Source: Acholeplasmataceae bacterium UBA2284
GTDB taxonomy: Bacteria; Bacillota_I; Bacilli_A; Acholeplasmatales; Acholeplasmataceae
Direction of reading: 5' to 3'
DNA length: 27,222 nt
NCBI GenBank assembly: GCA_002345705.1
Contig: DDWO01000018.1
Location: 9,358 to 36,579 of the forward strand
Both the position numbers and the translations under genes were made by a program. Position 1 is the first letter of the stretch. Each line of letters starts with the position of its first letter. Below, one piece after another: positions 7,887 through 15,610 of the stretch. The notes under the pieces were generated by a model. That model made no database searches. It was not told where the DNA came from and saw only the letters and a list, made by a program, of their open reading frames with translations.

Positions 7887-9224
7887 ATGAAAAAAATAAA
7901 TTTTAAGAGCTCAGATAATGCATTAAGAAAACATTTTAAATCAATGTTTGCGTATGATATTGCAGTGATGTTTAACGATTTTGATCATGATGAAAGAAAA
8001 CGACTTTTATCGCTCATTAACTTAGATAAAATTGCAGATATATTTGTTGAACTCGATACTGAGGATCAATTAGAATTACTTGAGATATTAGAGCCTGTTA
8101 GAAGAAAATCACTTTTTAAAACACTCGAAAACGATGATTTAAAGGAGTTTATTGAGAGTTTAGAAGAGGATAAACAAAAAGAGATAATCTCGCTTTTACC
8201 AATGGTTAAGGCAAAGACAATCCAGTTATTAATGACTTATGAAGAGGATACAGCAGCATCCATTATGACTACTGATTTTCTAACCATTAGTAAGGATGCT
8301 TCAATTAAAGAAACAACGAATAAGATTACAACAACCTCTACAGAAAATGATTATATCGATACCATCTTCGTTCTTGGTGATGACAAAAGAATTGAGGGTA
8401 TTGTTGATTTAAAAGAATTAATCAGAGCTAGAGGTAATCAGCTACTCGAAAATATTATGATGGACGACTTTCATTTTGTATATGAAGATGAATCCATAGA
8501 AAAAGCGATTGAAACGATTCAGGATTATGATAGAAACGCAATTCCAGTGCTTGATCGTGATGATCGTGTCATCGGGATTATTACTGCGGATGACATCTTT
8601 GATGAAATCATTGAAGACACTGAATATGATTATCAAAAGATGGCATTATTAAGTGACCATGAATCAACATCAAGTGCATTTAAAAGAACAAAGCAAAGAT
8701 TACCATGGTTAATGTTAGCTGTTGTACTTAATCTTCTTATCGCATCATTTCTATCCATATTTGAAGCAACCATTGCGCAGGTTACAGCACTTGTTTTATT
8801 CCAACCACTGATTTTAGGGATGGCAGGAAATATCGGAACACAATCACTTGCGGTTACCATTCTAGGACTTCATTTAAAGGAAATAGATACGAAATCTTTA
8901 CCTAGAGCTCATGTAAAAAAAGAAGTACTTATTGGTTTAATGAATAGTACATTGCTCGCTATCGCATCATTTGGATTTGTTACAATCTTTTTATCCGTAT
9001 TCCCTACAATAGGTTCACAGCTACCTATTGAGATTGCATTTGTTGTCGGAATAGCTATTTTTTCTTCAATGTTTATCTCAGCAATCATCGGAGTATTAAT
9101 ACCAATTGTTTTGACAAAATACAAGCAAGATCCATCTGCTGCAGCTGGTCCAATCATTACAACAATCAACGATATCGTAGCGCTTGTAATCTATTTTGGA
9201 GTAGCAACTATTGTCTTCTTGTGA
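7887..9224 (+). CDS. mgtE: MgtE-family magnesium channel, second copy
   Basis: A 445-residue MgtE paralogue with the same layout: acidic helical N domain, CBS pair (about 130-255) and five membrane helices from about 270. The pore Asp is Asp429 (in ITTINDI), and the helix 2 signature GMAGNIGTQ is nearer the family norm than that of copy one. Divergence from copy one is extensive, so the duplication is old. GGGGGTG (7874-7880), inside the end of copy one, serves as ribosome site; the 2-nt gap implies co-translation. The two could form separate homodimers or a heterodimer, or open at different Mg2+ levels; this is not decided by sequence. It ends with TGA and a terminator. Confidence 0.92.
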   Translation: MKKINFKSSDNALRKHFKSMFAYDIAVMFNDFDHDERKRLLSLINLDKIADIFVELDTEDQLELLEILEPVRRKSLFKTLENDDLKEFIESLEEDKQKEIISLLPMVKAKTIQLLMTYEEDTAASIMTTDFLTISKDASIKETTNKITTTSTENDYIDTIFVLGDDKRIEGIVDLKELIRARGNQLLENIMMDDFHFVYEDESIEKAIETIQDYDRNAIPVLDRDDRVIGIITADDIFDEIIEDTEYDYQKMALLSDHESTSSAFKRTKQRLPWLMLAVVLNLLIASFLSIFEATIAQVTALVLFQPLILGMAGNIGTQSLAVTILGLHLKEIDTKSLPRAHVKKEVLIGLMNSTLLAIASFGFVTIFLSVFPTIGSQLPIEIAFVVGIAIFSSMFISAIIGVLIPIVLTKYKQDPSAAAGPIITTINDIVALVIYFGVATIVFL

Positions 9225-9230
9225 GAATGT

Positions 9231-9257
9231 GGGATTTCACTTAGTGAAGTCCCTTTT
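9231..9257 (+). terminator. Terminator after the mgtE pair
   Basis: GGGATTTCAC (9231-9240) and GTGAAGTCCC (9244-9253) form a 10-bp stem with one G-U pair and a TTA loop, then TTTT. Confidence 0.85.
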
Positions 9258-9258
9258 A

Positions 9259-9267
9259 TGTTATAAT
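9259..9267 (+). promoter_or_regulatory. Extended -10 promoter of the M32 carboxypeptidase operon
   Basis: TG-T-TATAAT is a perfect extended -10 element placed straight after the terminator. No good -35 is visible at 17 bp, as is common for extended -10 promoters. Confidence 0.65.
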
Positions 9268-9298
9268 AATAGAAAAGAATTAAGTATAAGGAGAAAAT

Positions 9299-10786
9299 AT
9301 GGAAAACTACATTAAAGTGTATGAAGCAACAAGAAAGAAATTGAAGGCATATCAATATTTTGGATGGTTGATGAGCTGGGATCAAGAGACAGAAGCTCCT
9401 GAATTATCCGTTGTTCACCGCACGAAGCAATACCAAGTCTTGGCAGAGGAAATGTATATGCTGAATGCTGATCCTAAATATGTAGAAGCAATTGAAAAGC
9501 TATATGAAATGAAGGATCAATTAGATCCAGATTTTAGAGTAGAAATTAAAAACGAATATAAGGACTTAAGAATAGTTAAAAAAGTTCCTAAGGACGAATT
9601 GATTGCTTATCAAGTTTTAACCTCACAAGCGTCACAAATATGGGCAAAGGCTAAAAATGAAGATAACTTTGAAGCCTTCGCACCAACCCTAGAAAAAATT
9701 GTTGAATTTAGCAAAAAATTAGTAAAATATCTTGAAACAGATGAATTAAAGGGCTATGATATTTTACTTGATATGTTTGAAGAAGGCTTTGGTGTTAAGG
9801 AATATGACTTATTCTTTAACACGTTAAAGGATGAACTCGTTCCATTTGTTTTAGAAGTAACAAAAACAAAGGAAAGATTTCCAAGAAGATTAACAAAATC
9901 AGTTTGGCCAATCGATAAACAAAAGGAATTTTCTGATTATTTATTAGATGTATTTGATTATGATAGAAAACGTGGAATACTTAAAGAAAGTGCACATCCA
10001 TTTACTTCAGGTGTAAGCACCTCAGATACAAGAATCACTACACATTATCATGAGGATAACCCAGTGTCTGCTATTTTTTCTACGATTCATGAAATGGGAC
10101 ACGGTATTTATGAATTGCAATGTGATCCTAAATATGATGATACCTTCCTACATGGTGGAACATCATTAGGTATCCATGAGTCACAATCCAGAATGGCTGA
10201 AAATATGCTTGGACGTTCTCTAGCATTTTGGTCAGTACATTATCCAAAGCTTAAGGAACTATTCCCAAGACAGCTTAGAGACATCCCAGTTGAAATGTGG
10301 GTTAGATTTATTAACAAGGCTGAAAGATCTTTAATTCGTATTGAAGCGGATGAATTAACCTATTCACTACATATTATGGTACGTTATGAAATTGAAAAAC
10401 TATTGATTAGCGGAAAGCTCAAGGTTAGAGATCTTCCTAAGAAGTGGAAGACTTTAATGGGTCAATATGTAGGCATTAAACCAAAAACAGATAAAGAGGG
10501 TGTTCTACAGGACATTCACTGGTCAGGTGGTATGATTGGGTATTTCCCAACCTATGCACTTGGTTCAGCATATGCAGCACAAATCTATGAATCGATGAAT
10601 CTAGATTTTAATATTGATGATGCACTTCGCAATAATGACATTAAAAAGATTAATGCTTGGAATAAAGAGCATATTCATCAATTCGCTCGTACAAAGACAC
10701 CAAAGGAAATATTAATGATTGCGACAGGGAAAGAGTTTAACCCACAATATTATGTCAATTATTTAAAGAAGAAATTTAACAAGTAA
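9299..10786 (+). CDS. M32 family metallocarboxypeptidase
   Basis: A 495-residue peptidase of family M32 (thermostable carboxypeptidase 1 type), which removes C-terminal residues from peptides in the cytosol. The zinc site is HEMGH (His264, Glu265, His268) with third ligand Glu294 in HESQSR. The family motifs DTRITTHY, EADELTY and WSGGMIGYFPTYALGS are present. Length is standard. AAGGAG (9288-9293) lies 5 nt before ATG. It is the first gene of a run with serine dehydratase (18-nt gap) and an rRNA methyltransferase. A role in recycling amino acids from peptides fits the amino-acid catabolic neighbour, but this is inference. Confidence 0.93.
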   Translation: MENYIKVYEATRKKLKAYQYFGWLMSWDQETEAPELSVVHRTKQYQVLAEEMYMLNADPKYVEAIEKLYEMKDQLDPDFRVEIKNEYKDLRIVKKVPKDELIAYQVLTSQASQIWAKAKNEDNFEAFAPTLEKIVEFSKKLVKYLETDELKGYDILLDMFEEGFGVKEYDLFFNTLKDELVPFVLEVTKTKERFPRRLTKSVWPIDKQKEFSDYLLDVFDYDRKRGILKESAHPFTSGVSTSDTRITTHYHEDNPVSAIFSTIHEMGHGIYELQCDPKYDDTFLHGGTSLGIHESQSRMAENMLGRSLAFWSVHYPKLKELFPRQLRDIPVEMWVRFINKAERSLIRIEADELTYSLHIMVRYEIEKLLISGKLKVRDLPKKWKTLMGQYVGIKPKTDKEGVLQDIHWSGGMIGYFPTYALGSAYAAQIYESMNLDFNIDDALRNNDIKKINAWNKEHIHQFARTKTPKEILMIATGKEFNPQYYVNYLKKKFNK

Positions 10787-10804
10787 AAGGAATGTGAAAT
10801 AGAA

Positions 10805-12019
10805 ATGCTCTCGATTCGATCACTTTATAACGTCGGATATGGCCCATCAAGCTCTCATACGATGGGTCCTGCCAAGGCTGTAAAAATGATTAGGGATGAA
10901 TATCAAGACCTTGATCATTATGAAATAACGCTTTACAATTCTTTAGCCTTGACTGGAAGAGGGCATTTAACAGAGGAAGCCATCAAGGAGTCACTAGGAC
11001 ATTGTCCTGTGACTTTTTTGACTTCAATTGAATTAGGTAAGCATCCCAATACATTAATGATTAGAGGATTTAAGGAAAATCAGTTAATTGTCGAAAAGGA
11101 AGTTCAAAGTGTTGGTGGTGGAAGAATCCTTTTTGTTGGACAAGAGGATTATGAAAAACCAATTTACCCGCATAAAACCTTTAAGGAAATAAAAAAATAT
11201 TGTAAGGATCATAAAATGAATCTTGCAGATTATGTCTTTATGGTTGAGGGCGAAGGGTTTCATGATTTTCTAGAGGACATTTGGGAAGCGATGAAGGCAT
11301 CGATTATGAAGGGTATTTCAACAAAGGGAACACTACCAGGACCCTTGAAGCTTAAGAGAAAAGCACCATCTCTATATGCTAGAGATTCTGAAAGAGAAGC
11401 TATAGAAATCACAGAGAATAGATTGGTTGCTAGCTATGCATTCGCTGTTAGTGAAGAAAATGCTTCAGGAGGAATTATCGTTACAGCTCCGACCTGCGGT
11501 GCTTGTGGTGTATTACCAGCCGTTCTTTATTACATGCATGAAAAACACGATGTCGTCAATAAAGAGCGTATTTTAAATGGTTTAGCTGTTGCAGGGTTAA
11601 TTGGTAATTTGATTAAGCATAACGCATCCATTTCAGGTGCAGTTGCTGGATGTCAAGCAGAGATAGGTAGTGCATGCGCTATGGCAGCTGCAGCACATGC
11701 AACACTATTTAATCTATCCATGGACCAAGTGGAATATGCAGCTGAAATTGCAATTGAGCATCATTTAGGACTGACGTGCGATCCGATTAACGGATACGTA
11801 CAAATTCCTTGTATAGAAAGAAATGCGGTTGCCGCACTGCGTGCAATCGATGCTTGTGGACTTGCATATTTTTTAACAGACTCAAGAAAGATCTCTTTAG
11901 ATATGGTTATTCAAACCATGTATCAAACCGGTCTTGATATGCATTCGTCCTATAAGGAAACCTCACAGGGTGGACTCGCGTTTTACTTTAAGGAGGAAGA
12001 AGATGTTAACTGTTGGTAA
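10805..12019 (+). CDS. sdaA: Iron-sulfur L-serine dehydratase, single chain
   Basis: A 404-residue enzyme converting L-serine to pyruvate and ammonia with a [4Fe-4S] cluster. The beta-type N domain opens with the SSSHTMGP signature (15-22); the alpha-type catalytic domain starts near residue 190. Conserved cysteines include Cys231 (TCGACG), Cys283 (GCQAE), Cys325 (LTCDP) and Cys336 (IPCIE). Like the E. coli SdaA type, both domains are on one chain, though it is shorter than the usual 450 or so residues, mostly in the linker. The end is Cys403-Trp404. In the Legionella enzyme a C-terminal Cys folds back onto the cluster, and Cys403 could do the same. Its last 17 bases overlap the next gene. 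Confidence 0.93.
   Translation: MLSIRSLYNVGYGPSSSHTMGPAKAVKMIRDEYQDLDHYEITLYNSLALTGRGHLTEEAIKESLGHCPVTFLTSIELGKHPNTLMIRGFKENQLIVEKEVQSVGGGRILFVGQEDYEKPIYPHKTFKEIKKYCKDHKMNLADYVFMVEGEGFHDFLEDIWEAMKASIMKGISTKGTLPGPLKLKRKAPSLYARDSEREAIEITENRLVASYAFAVSEENASGGIIVTAPTCGACGVLPAVLYYMHEKHDVVNKERILNGLAVAGLIGNLIKHNASISGAVAGCQAEIGSACAMAAAAHATLFNLSMDQVEYAAEIAIEHHLGLTCDPINGYVQIPCIERNAVAALRAIDACGLAYFLTDSRKISLDMVIQTMYQTGLDMHSSYKETSQGGLAFYFKEEEDVNCW
11990..11996 (+). promoter_or_regulatory. Shine-Dalgarno site fixing the methyltransferase start
   Basis: A perfect AAGGAGG six bases before ATG 12003, inside the end of the serine dehydratase gene. It rules out the longer in-frame start at 11934. Confidence 0.85.
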
Positions 12020-13283
12020 TGTAATTAGAGGAGTTGCTGTTGATCTAGACTATCAGGGGCAAGGTGTCGTTAGACACGATAATTATGTCATATTTGTAAA
12101 GGGTTTAATTGATGGTGAAGAAGCAGAAATCAAAATAACTAAGCTCAATAAAAACTTTGGACAAGGTGTTGTTTTAAAGCTAACTAAAAAAAGCAAGCAT
12201 CGAATTAATCATAAGGATGAAGTGCTTGGAAGCTGTGATATGATTCATGTTGATCCAATCAAACAGCTTGAATGGCAGGTAAGAATTACTGAAGAAACAA
12301 TGAAAAAAATTGGGAAAATAGATTTTAAAATAGAGCATATTTTATCCAATAATATAACTTCAAACTATAGAAATAAAAATGTTTTTCATGTAATGGATGA
12401 ACCGTTTTTAAAGCTAGGCTTATATGATTTAAGCGGAAGAAATTTAATCCCTGTGGATAGCTTTGTCTTAGCAGATGAAAAAACAAATGAAGTCTTAAAA
12501 TACATCAGTGATAATAGTGTCCTAATCGATCCGAATAAATTAAAGCATATCGCATTTAGAACCAATATGAAAAAAGAAATACTAATAACCCTAATCGCTA
12601 CTGAAGATCATTTTCTTGGAAAAGGTGAATTGCTTACAAAACTAAAAAAAATACCAAACGTTGTTGGTATCACGCTGAATATCAAGGATAATCCGAAGAG
12701 CATTTTAGGAAAAGTTTCTAAGGTTCTATTTGGTGAAAATCTCATTACTGAGCCAATTGGAAGTATGGAGATGCTAGTCAGTGATCGTTCATTTTTCCAG
12801 GTGAATCTACCAGTGATTCAAATGGCTTATCAAATGATTAAGGAAAAAATTGAAGACAATCAATACATCATTGATGCCTATAGCGGAAATGGATCCATTG
12901 GATTTTATCTATCTGATATCGCATCTAAGGTTGTCATGGTTGAATCCAATATTGAATCCGTTGAAATGGCTAGATTGATTAAGGATAAATATAATCTTGA
13001 AAAAGTAGAAGTCATTGATGCGAAAGCAGAAGAAATTATTAAGCTATTAGACGCAGATGTTTTAATAGTTGATCCGCCAAGAAATGGATTGATGCCTGAG
13101 TTTATTGAAACTGTTTTGACAAAATCATTTAAGCAAATATTCTATTTATCATGTGATGCAAAGACACTCGCTAGAGATTTAGCAGAATTGACTAAAGCAT
13201 TTGACATTGAAGATATAATTCCAATTAAGATGTTTTATCATACATCAGAACTTGAAACATTAGTCATATTAAAGAAAAAATAA
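12003..13283 (+). CDS. rlmCD: 23S rRNA m5U methyltransferase, RlmCD/TrmA family
   Basis: A 426-residue SAM-dependent RNA uridine-5-methyltransferase. An N-terminal TRAM domain (about 3-62, motif DYQGQGVVRHDNYVIFV) is followed by a Rossmann methyltransferase domain: SAM loop DAYSGNGSIGF, DPPRNG motif and catalytic Cys384 in LSCDAKTLARDL. The closest well-known role is m5U in 23S rRNA (RlmCD of Bacillus). The Fe-S binding region near residue 78 is degenerate: only Cys78 (GSCDMIHVDP) remains of four cysteines, and the protein has just two Cys in all. ATG 12003 is chosen for its perfect ribosome site; it overlaps serine dehydratase by 17 bases. The exact target uridine cannot be read from sequence. 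Confidence 0.88.
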   Translation: MLTVGNVIRGVAVDLDYQGQGVVRHDNYVIFVKGLIDGEEAEIKITKLNKNFGQGVVLKLTKKSKHRINHKDEVLGSCDMIHVDPIKQLEWQVRITEETMKKIGKIDFKIEHILSNNITSNYRNKNVFHVMDEPFLKLGLYDLSGRNLIPVDSFVLADEKTNEVLKYISDNSVLIDPNKLKHIAFRTNMKKEILITLIATEDHFLGKGELLTKLKKIPNVVGITLNIKDNPKSILGKVSKVLFGENLITEPIGSMEMLVSDRSFFQVNLPVIQMAYQMIKEKIEDNQYIIDAYSGNGSIGFYLSDIASKVVMVESNIESVEMARLIKDKYNLEKVEVIDAKAEEIIKLLDADVLIVDPPRNGLMPEFIETVLTKSFKQIFYLSCDAKTLARDLAELTKAFDIEDIIPIKMFYHTSELETLVILKKK

Positions 13284-13300
13284 AAGTATTGCAAAATAAT

Positions 13301-13335
13301 AGTGCACCCTAAGAATCATCTCAAGGTGCACTTTT
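13301..13335. terminator. Bidirectional terminator between convergent genes
   Basis: AGTGCACC (13301-13308) pairs perfectly with GGTGCACT (13325-13332), with TTTT on the + side and an A-rich 5' flank that gives a T-rich tail on the - strand. It serves the methyltransferase (+) and the hydrolase (-). Confidence 0.85.
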
Positions 13336-13935
13336 CTATGCTTTTACAAACGGATTAAATTTCTTTTCATGACCAATATCTGTAGCACGACCATGTCCAG
13401 GATATACAACAACATCCTCATCAAACAACTCATAAATTCTTTTGATACTTTTATAGATAGCCATAGAATCTGATAATGGTATATCTGTTCTACCAATGCT
13501 TTGGAAAAAGAGCGTATCCCCTGAAAATAAAATCGATTCAAAATGAAGAACAGTGCTACCCTCAGAATGACCTGGAGTGTCATAAACCGTAAAGGTATGT
13601 CCTATAAAATCAATCTTATCCATATCCTTAACCCAATGATCAACGGGTATTTCATAGCCAAATTGATTGTATGTTGTTTTACTCATCCATATTTTATCTT
13701 TACTAGGAGCGTAAACAGGACAACCATATAAATCCTTTAATTGCTTTACTCCACCGACGTGATCAAAATGACCATGTGTAATATAAATCGCTTCAACATC
13801 AAGATTATATTTTTTAATATATTTAGTTACATCCTCAGATTCATAGCCTGGATCGACAATAAATGCTTTTTTCGCTTCTGAAACGATGTAGCAGTTACTT
13901 TTTAAATTTCCTAAAGAGAATCTCATGATTTCCAT
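13336..13935 (-). CDS. Metallo-beta-lactamase-fold hydrolase, glyoxalase II-like
   Basis: A 199-residue binuclear metal hydrolase with HxHxDH as THGHFDH (His54, His56, Asp58, His59), His123 (GHSEG), Asp140 (SGDTLF) and His181 (PGHGR). It is the small YcbL-like type related to hydroxyacylglutathione hydrolase, cytosolic, with unknown true substrate; a thioester or glyoxalase-type ester is possible. I start it at the ATG whose first base is 13935, since GGGTGA lies 4 nt before it. Upstream in-frame ATGs at 13947 and 13998 fall at or before the likely transcription start. It is the only minus-strand gene, transcribed away from cysK and towards the methyltransferase. Confidence 0.88.
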   Translation of the reverse strand: MEIMRFSLGNLKSNCYIVSEAKKAFIVDPGYESEDVTKYIKKYNLDVEAIYITHGHFDHVGGVKQLKDLYGCPVYAPSKDKIWMSKTTYNQFGYEIPVDHWVKDMDKIDFIGHTFTVYDTPGHSEGSTVLHFESILFSGDTLFFQSIGRTDIPLSDSMAIYKSIKRIYELFDEDVVVYPGHGRATDIGHEKKFNPFVKA

Positions 13936-13950
13936 TTTATCACCCATCGT

Positions 13951-13959
13951 ATTATAACA
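13951..13959 (-). promoter_or_regulatory. Extended -10 promoter of the hydrolase gene
   Basis: On the minus strand it reads TG-T-TATAAT. Transcription would start only about 10 nt before the chosen start codon, giving a very short leader. Confidence 0.6.
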
Positions 13960-14008
13960 TAAAACGTATTCATATATCGTTTTGCAAGCATTCTTCAACT
14001 ATAAAATG

Positions 14009-14014
14009 TATAAT
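14009..14014 (+). promoter_or_regulatory. -10 box of the cysK-cysE operon
   Basis: TATAAT directly preceded by TG, with no spacing base. No clear -35 is seen at 17 bp. The box covers the possible start at 14013, so that start cannot be used from this promoter. Confidence 0.5.
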
Positions 14015-14039
14015 GAAAACGTTAAGGAGAGTAATCAAA

Positions 14040-14966
14040 ATGAAAATTGCAAACAACTATACTGAGCTTATCGGAAAGACTCCGCTACTCAGATTAAACA
14101 AATACGAAAAGTTAATCAATTCAAAAGCTGAAATTATTGTAAAACTAGAAAATCATAATCCATTATCAAGTGTAAAGGATAGATTAGCTTTTGCATTAAT
14201 AGAATCGATTGAAAAGTTAGGACTTGTTACAGATCAAACAGTATTCGTGGAGCCAACAAGTGGAAATACAGGCATAGGCTTAGCTTTCATTTGTGCTGCT
14301 AAAGGCTATAAGCTTATCTTAACGATGCCAGAAACTGTAACAAAGGAACGTGTTCAAATCGTTAAAGCATTAGGTGCGACTGTATATTTAACAGAAGCTG
14401 CACTTGGAATGAAGGGTGCAATCGCTAAGGCGAATGAAATTAAGGCACAGGGAAATCACTATGTTATACCCATGCAGTTTGAAAACCTTGCAAATCCTGA
14501 AATACATAGAAAAACAACCGCGATTGAAATCCTAGAGGATACAGACCATCAAGTCGATATATTTGTTGCTGGTGTAGGCACTGGTGGAACAATTACTGGT
14601 GTTGGTGAAATTCTAAAGAAAGAATTAAAAAATGTTCAAATTATAGCTGTAGAACCGAAGGACTCACCTGTATTATCAGGAGGAGCACCTGGTCCACATA
14701 AGATTCAAGGCATTGGAGCAGGGTTTATTCCTGCAGTTTTAAATATGAATGTAATTGATGAAATTATTCAAGTATCCAATGAAGATGCAATTGAAACAGC
14801 TAGAGTATTAGCGAAAACAGAGGGTGTTTTCGCAGGTGTGTCATCTGGTGCGATTTTATTTGCTGCAAGAGAACTCGCACAACGCGAAGAAAATAAAGGA
14901 AAGAGAATTGTTGCTATCGTTTGCGATACCGGTGAACGTTACTTGTCAACAACACTATACGAATGA
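14040..14966 (+). CDS. cysK: Cysteine synthase (O-acetylserine sulfhydrylase)
   Basis: A 308-residue PLP enzyme of the beta family making L-cysteine from O-acetyl-L-serine and sulfide. Lys46 in PLSSVKDR is the Schiff-base lysine; TSGNTG (73-78) binds substrate and GTGGTITG binds the PLP phosphate. The GPHKIQGIGAGFIP segment is typical of CysK rather than cystathionine beta-synthase. Start ATG 14040 has AAGGAG (14024-14029); the upstream in-frame ATG at 14013 lies in the -10 box. The gene ends in TGA overlapping the cysE ATG (ATGA), so the two pathway enzymes are translationally coupled and may form the cysteine synthase complex. No cysteine T-box or SAM riboswitch fits in the short leader. 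Confidence 0.95.
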   Translation: MKIANNYTELIGKTPLLRLNKYEKLINSKAEIIVKLENHNPLSSVKDRLAFALIESIEKLGLVTDQTVFVEPTSGNTGIGLAFICAAKGYKLILTMPETVTKERVQIVKALGATVYLTEAALGMKGAIAKANEIKAQGNHYVIPMQFENLANPEIHRKTTAIEILEDTDHQVDIFVAGVGTGGTITGVGEILKKELKNVQIIAVEPKDSPVLSGGAPGPHKIQGIGAGFIPAVLNMNVIDEIIQVSNEDAIETARVLAKTEGVFAGVSSGAILFAARELAQREENKGKRIVAIVCDTGERYLSTTLYE

Positions 14967-15481
14967 AACCATTTCAATGTATTAAAGAAGATGTTTTAGC
15001 AGCTAAAAAATTTGATCCTGCAGCTCCATGCTGCATGATGATTTATTTTACATATCCAGGAGTTATTGCCTTAAGAAGACATAGAAGAGCGCATAAACTT
15101 TGGAACAAGGGATTTAAAAACTGGGCTAGAATCATTAGCTATAAAACAAGAAAGAAAACAGGAATCGATATTCATCCTGCAGCAGTAATCGGTCATGGTG
15201 TATTTATTGATCATGGCATGGGACTTGTCATTGGTGAAACAGCAAGTATTGGAGATAATTGTGTACTCTATCACGGTGTTACTCTTGGTGCGAACACCTT
15301 TGATAAGGTAGACCGTCATCCCAAATTAGGTAATGGTGTCATTGTATATGCAGGAGCAACCATTATTGGACCAATCCATATTGGAGATAATTCTATCATT
15401 GCAGCAAACGCAGTTGTCCTAAAAGATGCACCAGCAAATTCTAGACTAATTGGTGTACCTGCGCACAAAAACGGCAATTAA
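14963..15481 (+). CDS. cysE: Serine O-acetyltransferase, short form
   Basis: A 172-residue left-handed beta-helix acetyltransferase making O-acetylserine from serine and acetyl-CoA. It lacks most of the N-terminal helical domain of the 273-residue E. coli enzyme, as in shorter Gram-positive forms. Asp69 (GIDIHP) and His84 (IDHGMG) match the E. coli catalytic pair Asp143 and His158 with the same spacing. Hexapeptide repeats run from about 70 to 165. The loop usually GGTGKxxGxRHP is GANTFDKVDRHP, a notable change near the substrate site. The C-terminus ends in a short Asn-Gly-Asn tail rather than Ile, the residue used by many enzymes to dock into CysK. Its stop lies inside the terminator hairpin. 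Confidence 0.88.
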   Translation: MKPFQCIKEDVLAAKKFDPAAPCCMMIYFTYPGVIALRRHRRAHKLWNKGFKNWARIISYKTRKKTGIDIHPAAVIGHGVFIDHGMGLVIGETASIGDNCVLYHGVTLGANTFDKVDRHPKLGNGVIVYAGATIIGPIHIGDNSIIAANAVVLKDAPANSRLIGVPAHKNGN

Positions 15482-15495
15482 ATTGCTGTTTTTTT
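15467..15495 (+). terminator. Terminator of the cysKE operon
   Basis: ACGGCAAT (15471-15478) pairs with ATTGCTGT (15482-15489) with one G-U pair; flanking A and T runs extend the stem and form the tail. The stem includes the last cysE codons and the loop is the TAA stop. Confidence 0.85.
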
Positions 15496-15541
15496 CTTAT
15501 TTATTATAAAATGCCCTACTGTTTAGAATGCAACTCATATT

Positions 15542-15599
15542 CTTTGACTTTAAGTGATAGAAAACATAAAATTAGACATGTTAACTATCAAATTCAAAG
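15542..15599 (+). repeat. Nested inverted repeats around the iron-uptake promoter
   Basis: CTTTGA (15542-15547) and TGATAG (15555-15560) are mirrored by CTATCA (15585-15590) and TCAAAG (15594-15599). The left arm lies over the -35 and spacer and the right arm in the leader up to the ribosome site. Binding by an iron or manganese repressor is possible but inferred. Confidence 0.4.
15544..15572 (+). promoter_or_regulatory. Sigma-A promoter of the iron-uptake operon
   Basis: TTGACT (15544-15549), 17-bp spacer, TAAAAT (15567-15572). It lies between paired inverted repeats (15542-15560 and 15585-15599) that may be an operator. Confidence 0.7.
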
Positions 15600-15610
15600 G
15601 AGAAAAGGAA

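Noticed and set aside
13936..14039. Possible cysteine T-box or SAM riboswitch before cysK
   Set aside because: About 100 bases are shared by two divergent promoters, and the cysK leader would be about 20 nt.
15554..15610. Longer GTG-started form of the iron-binding lipoprotein
   Set aside because: This start lies inside the promoter, and it would bury the signal peptide that begins at 15611.
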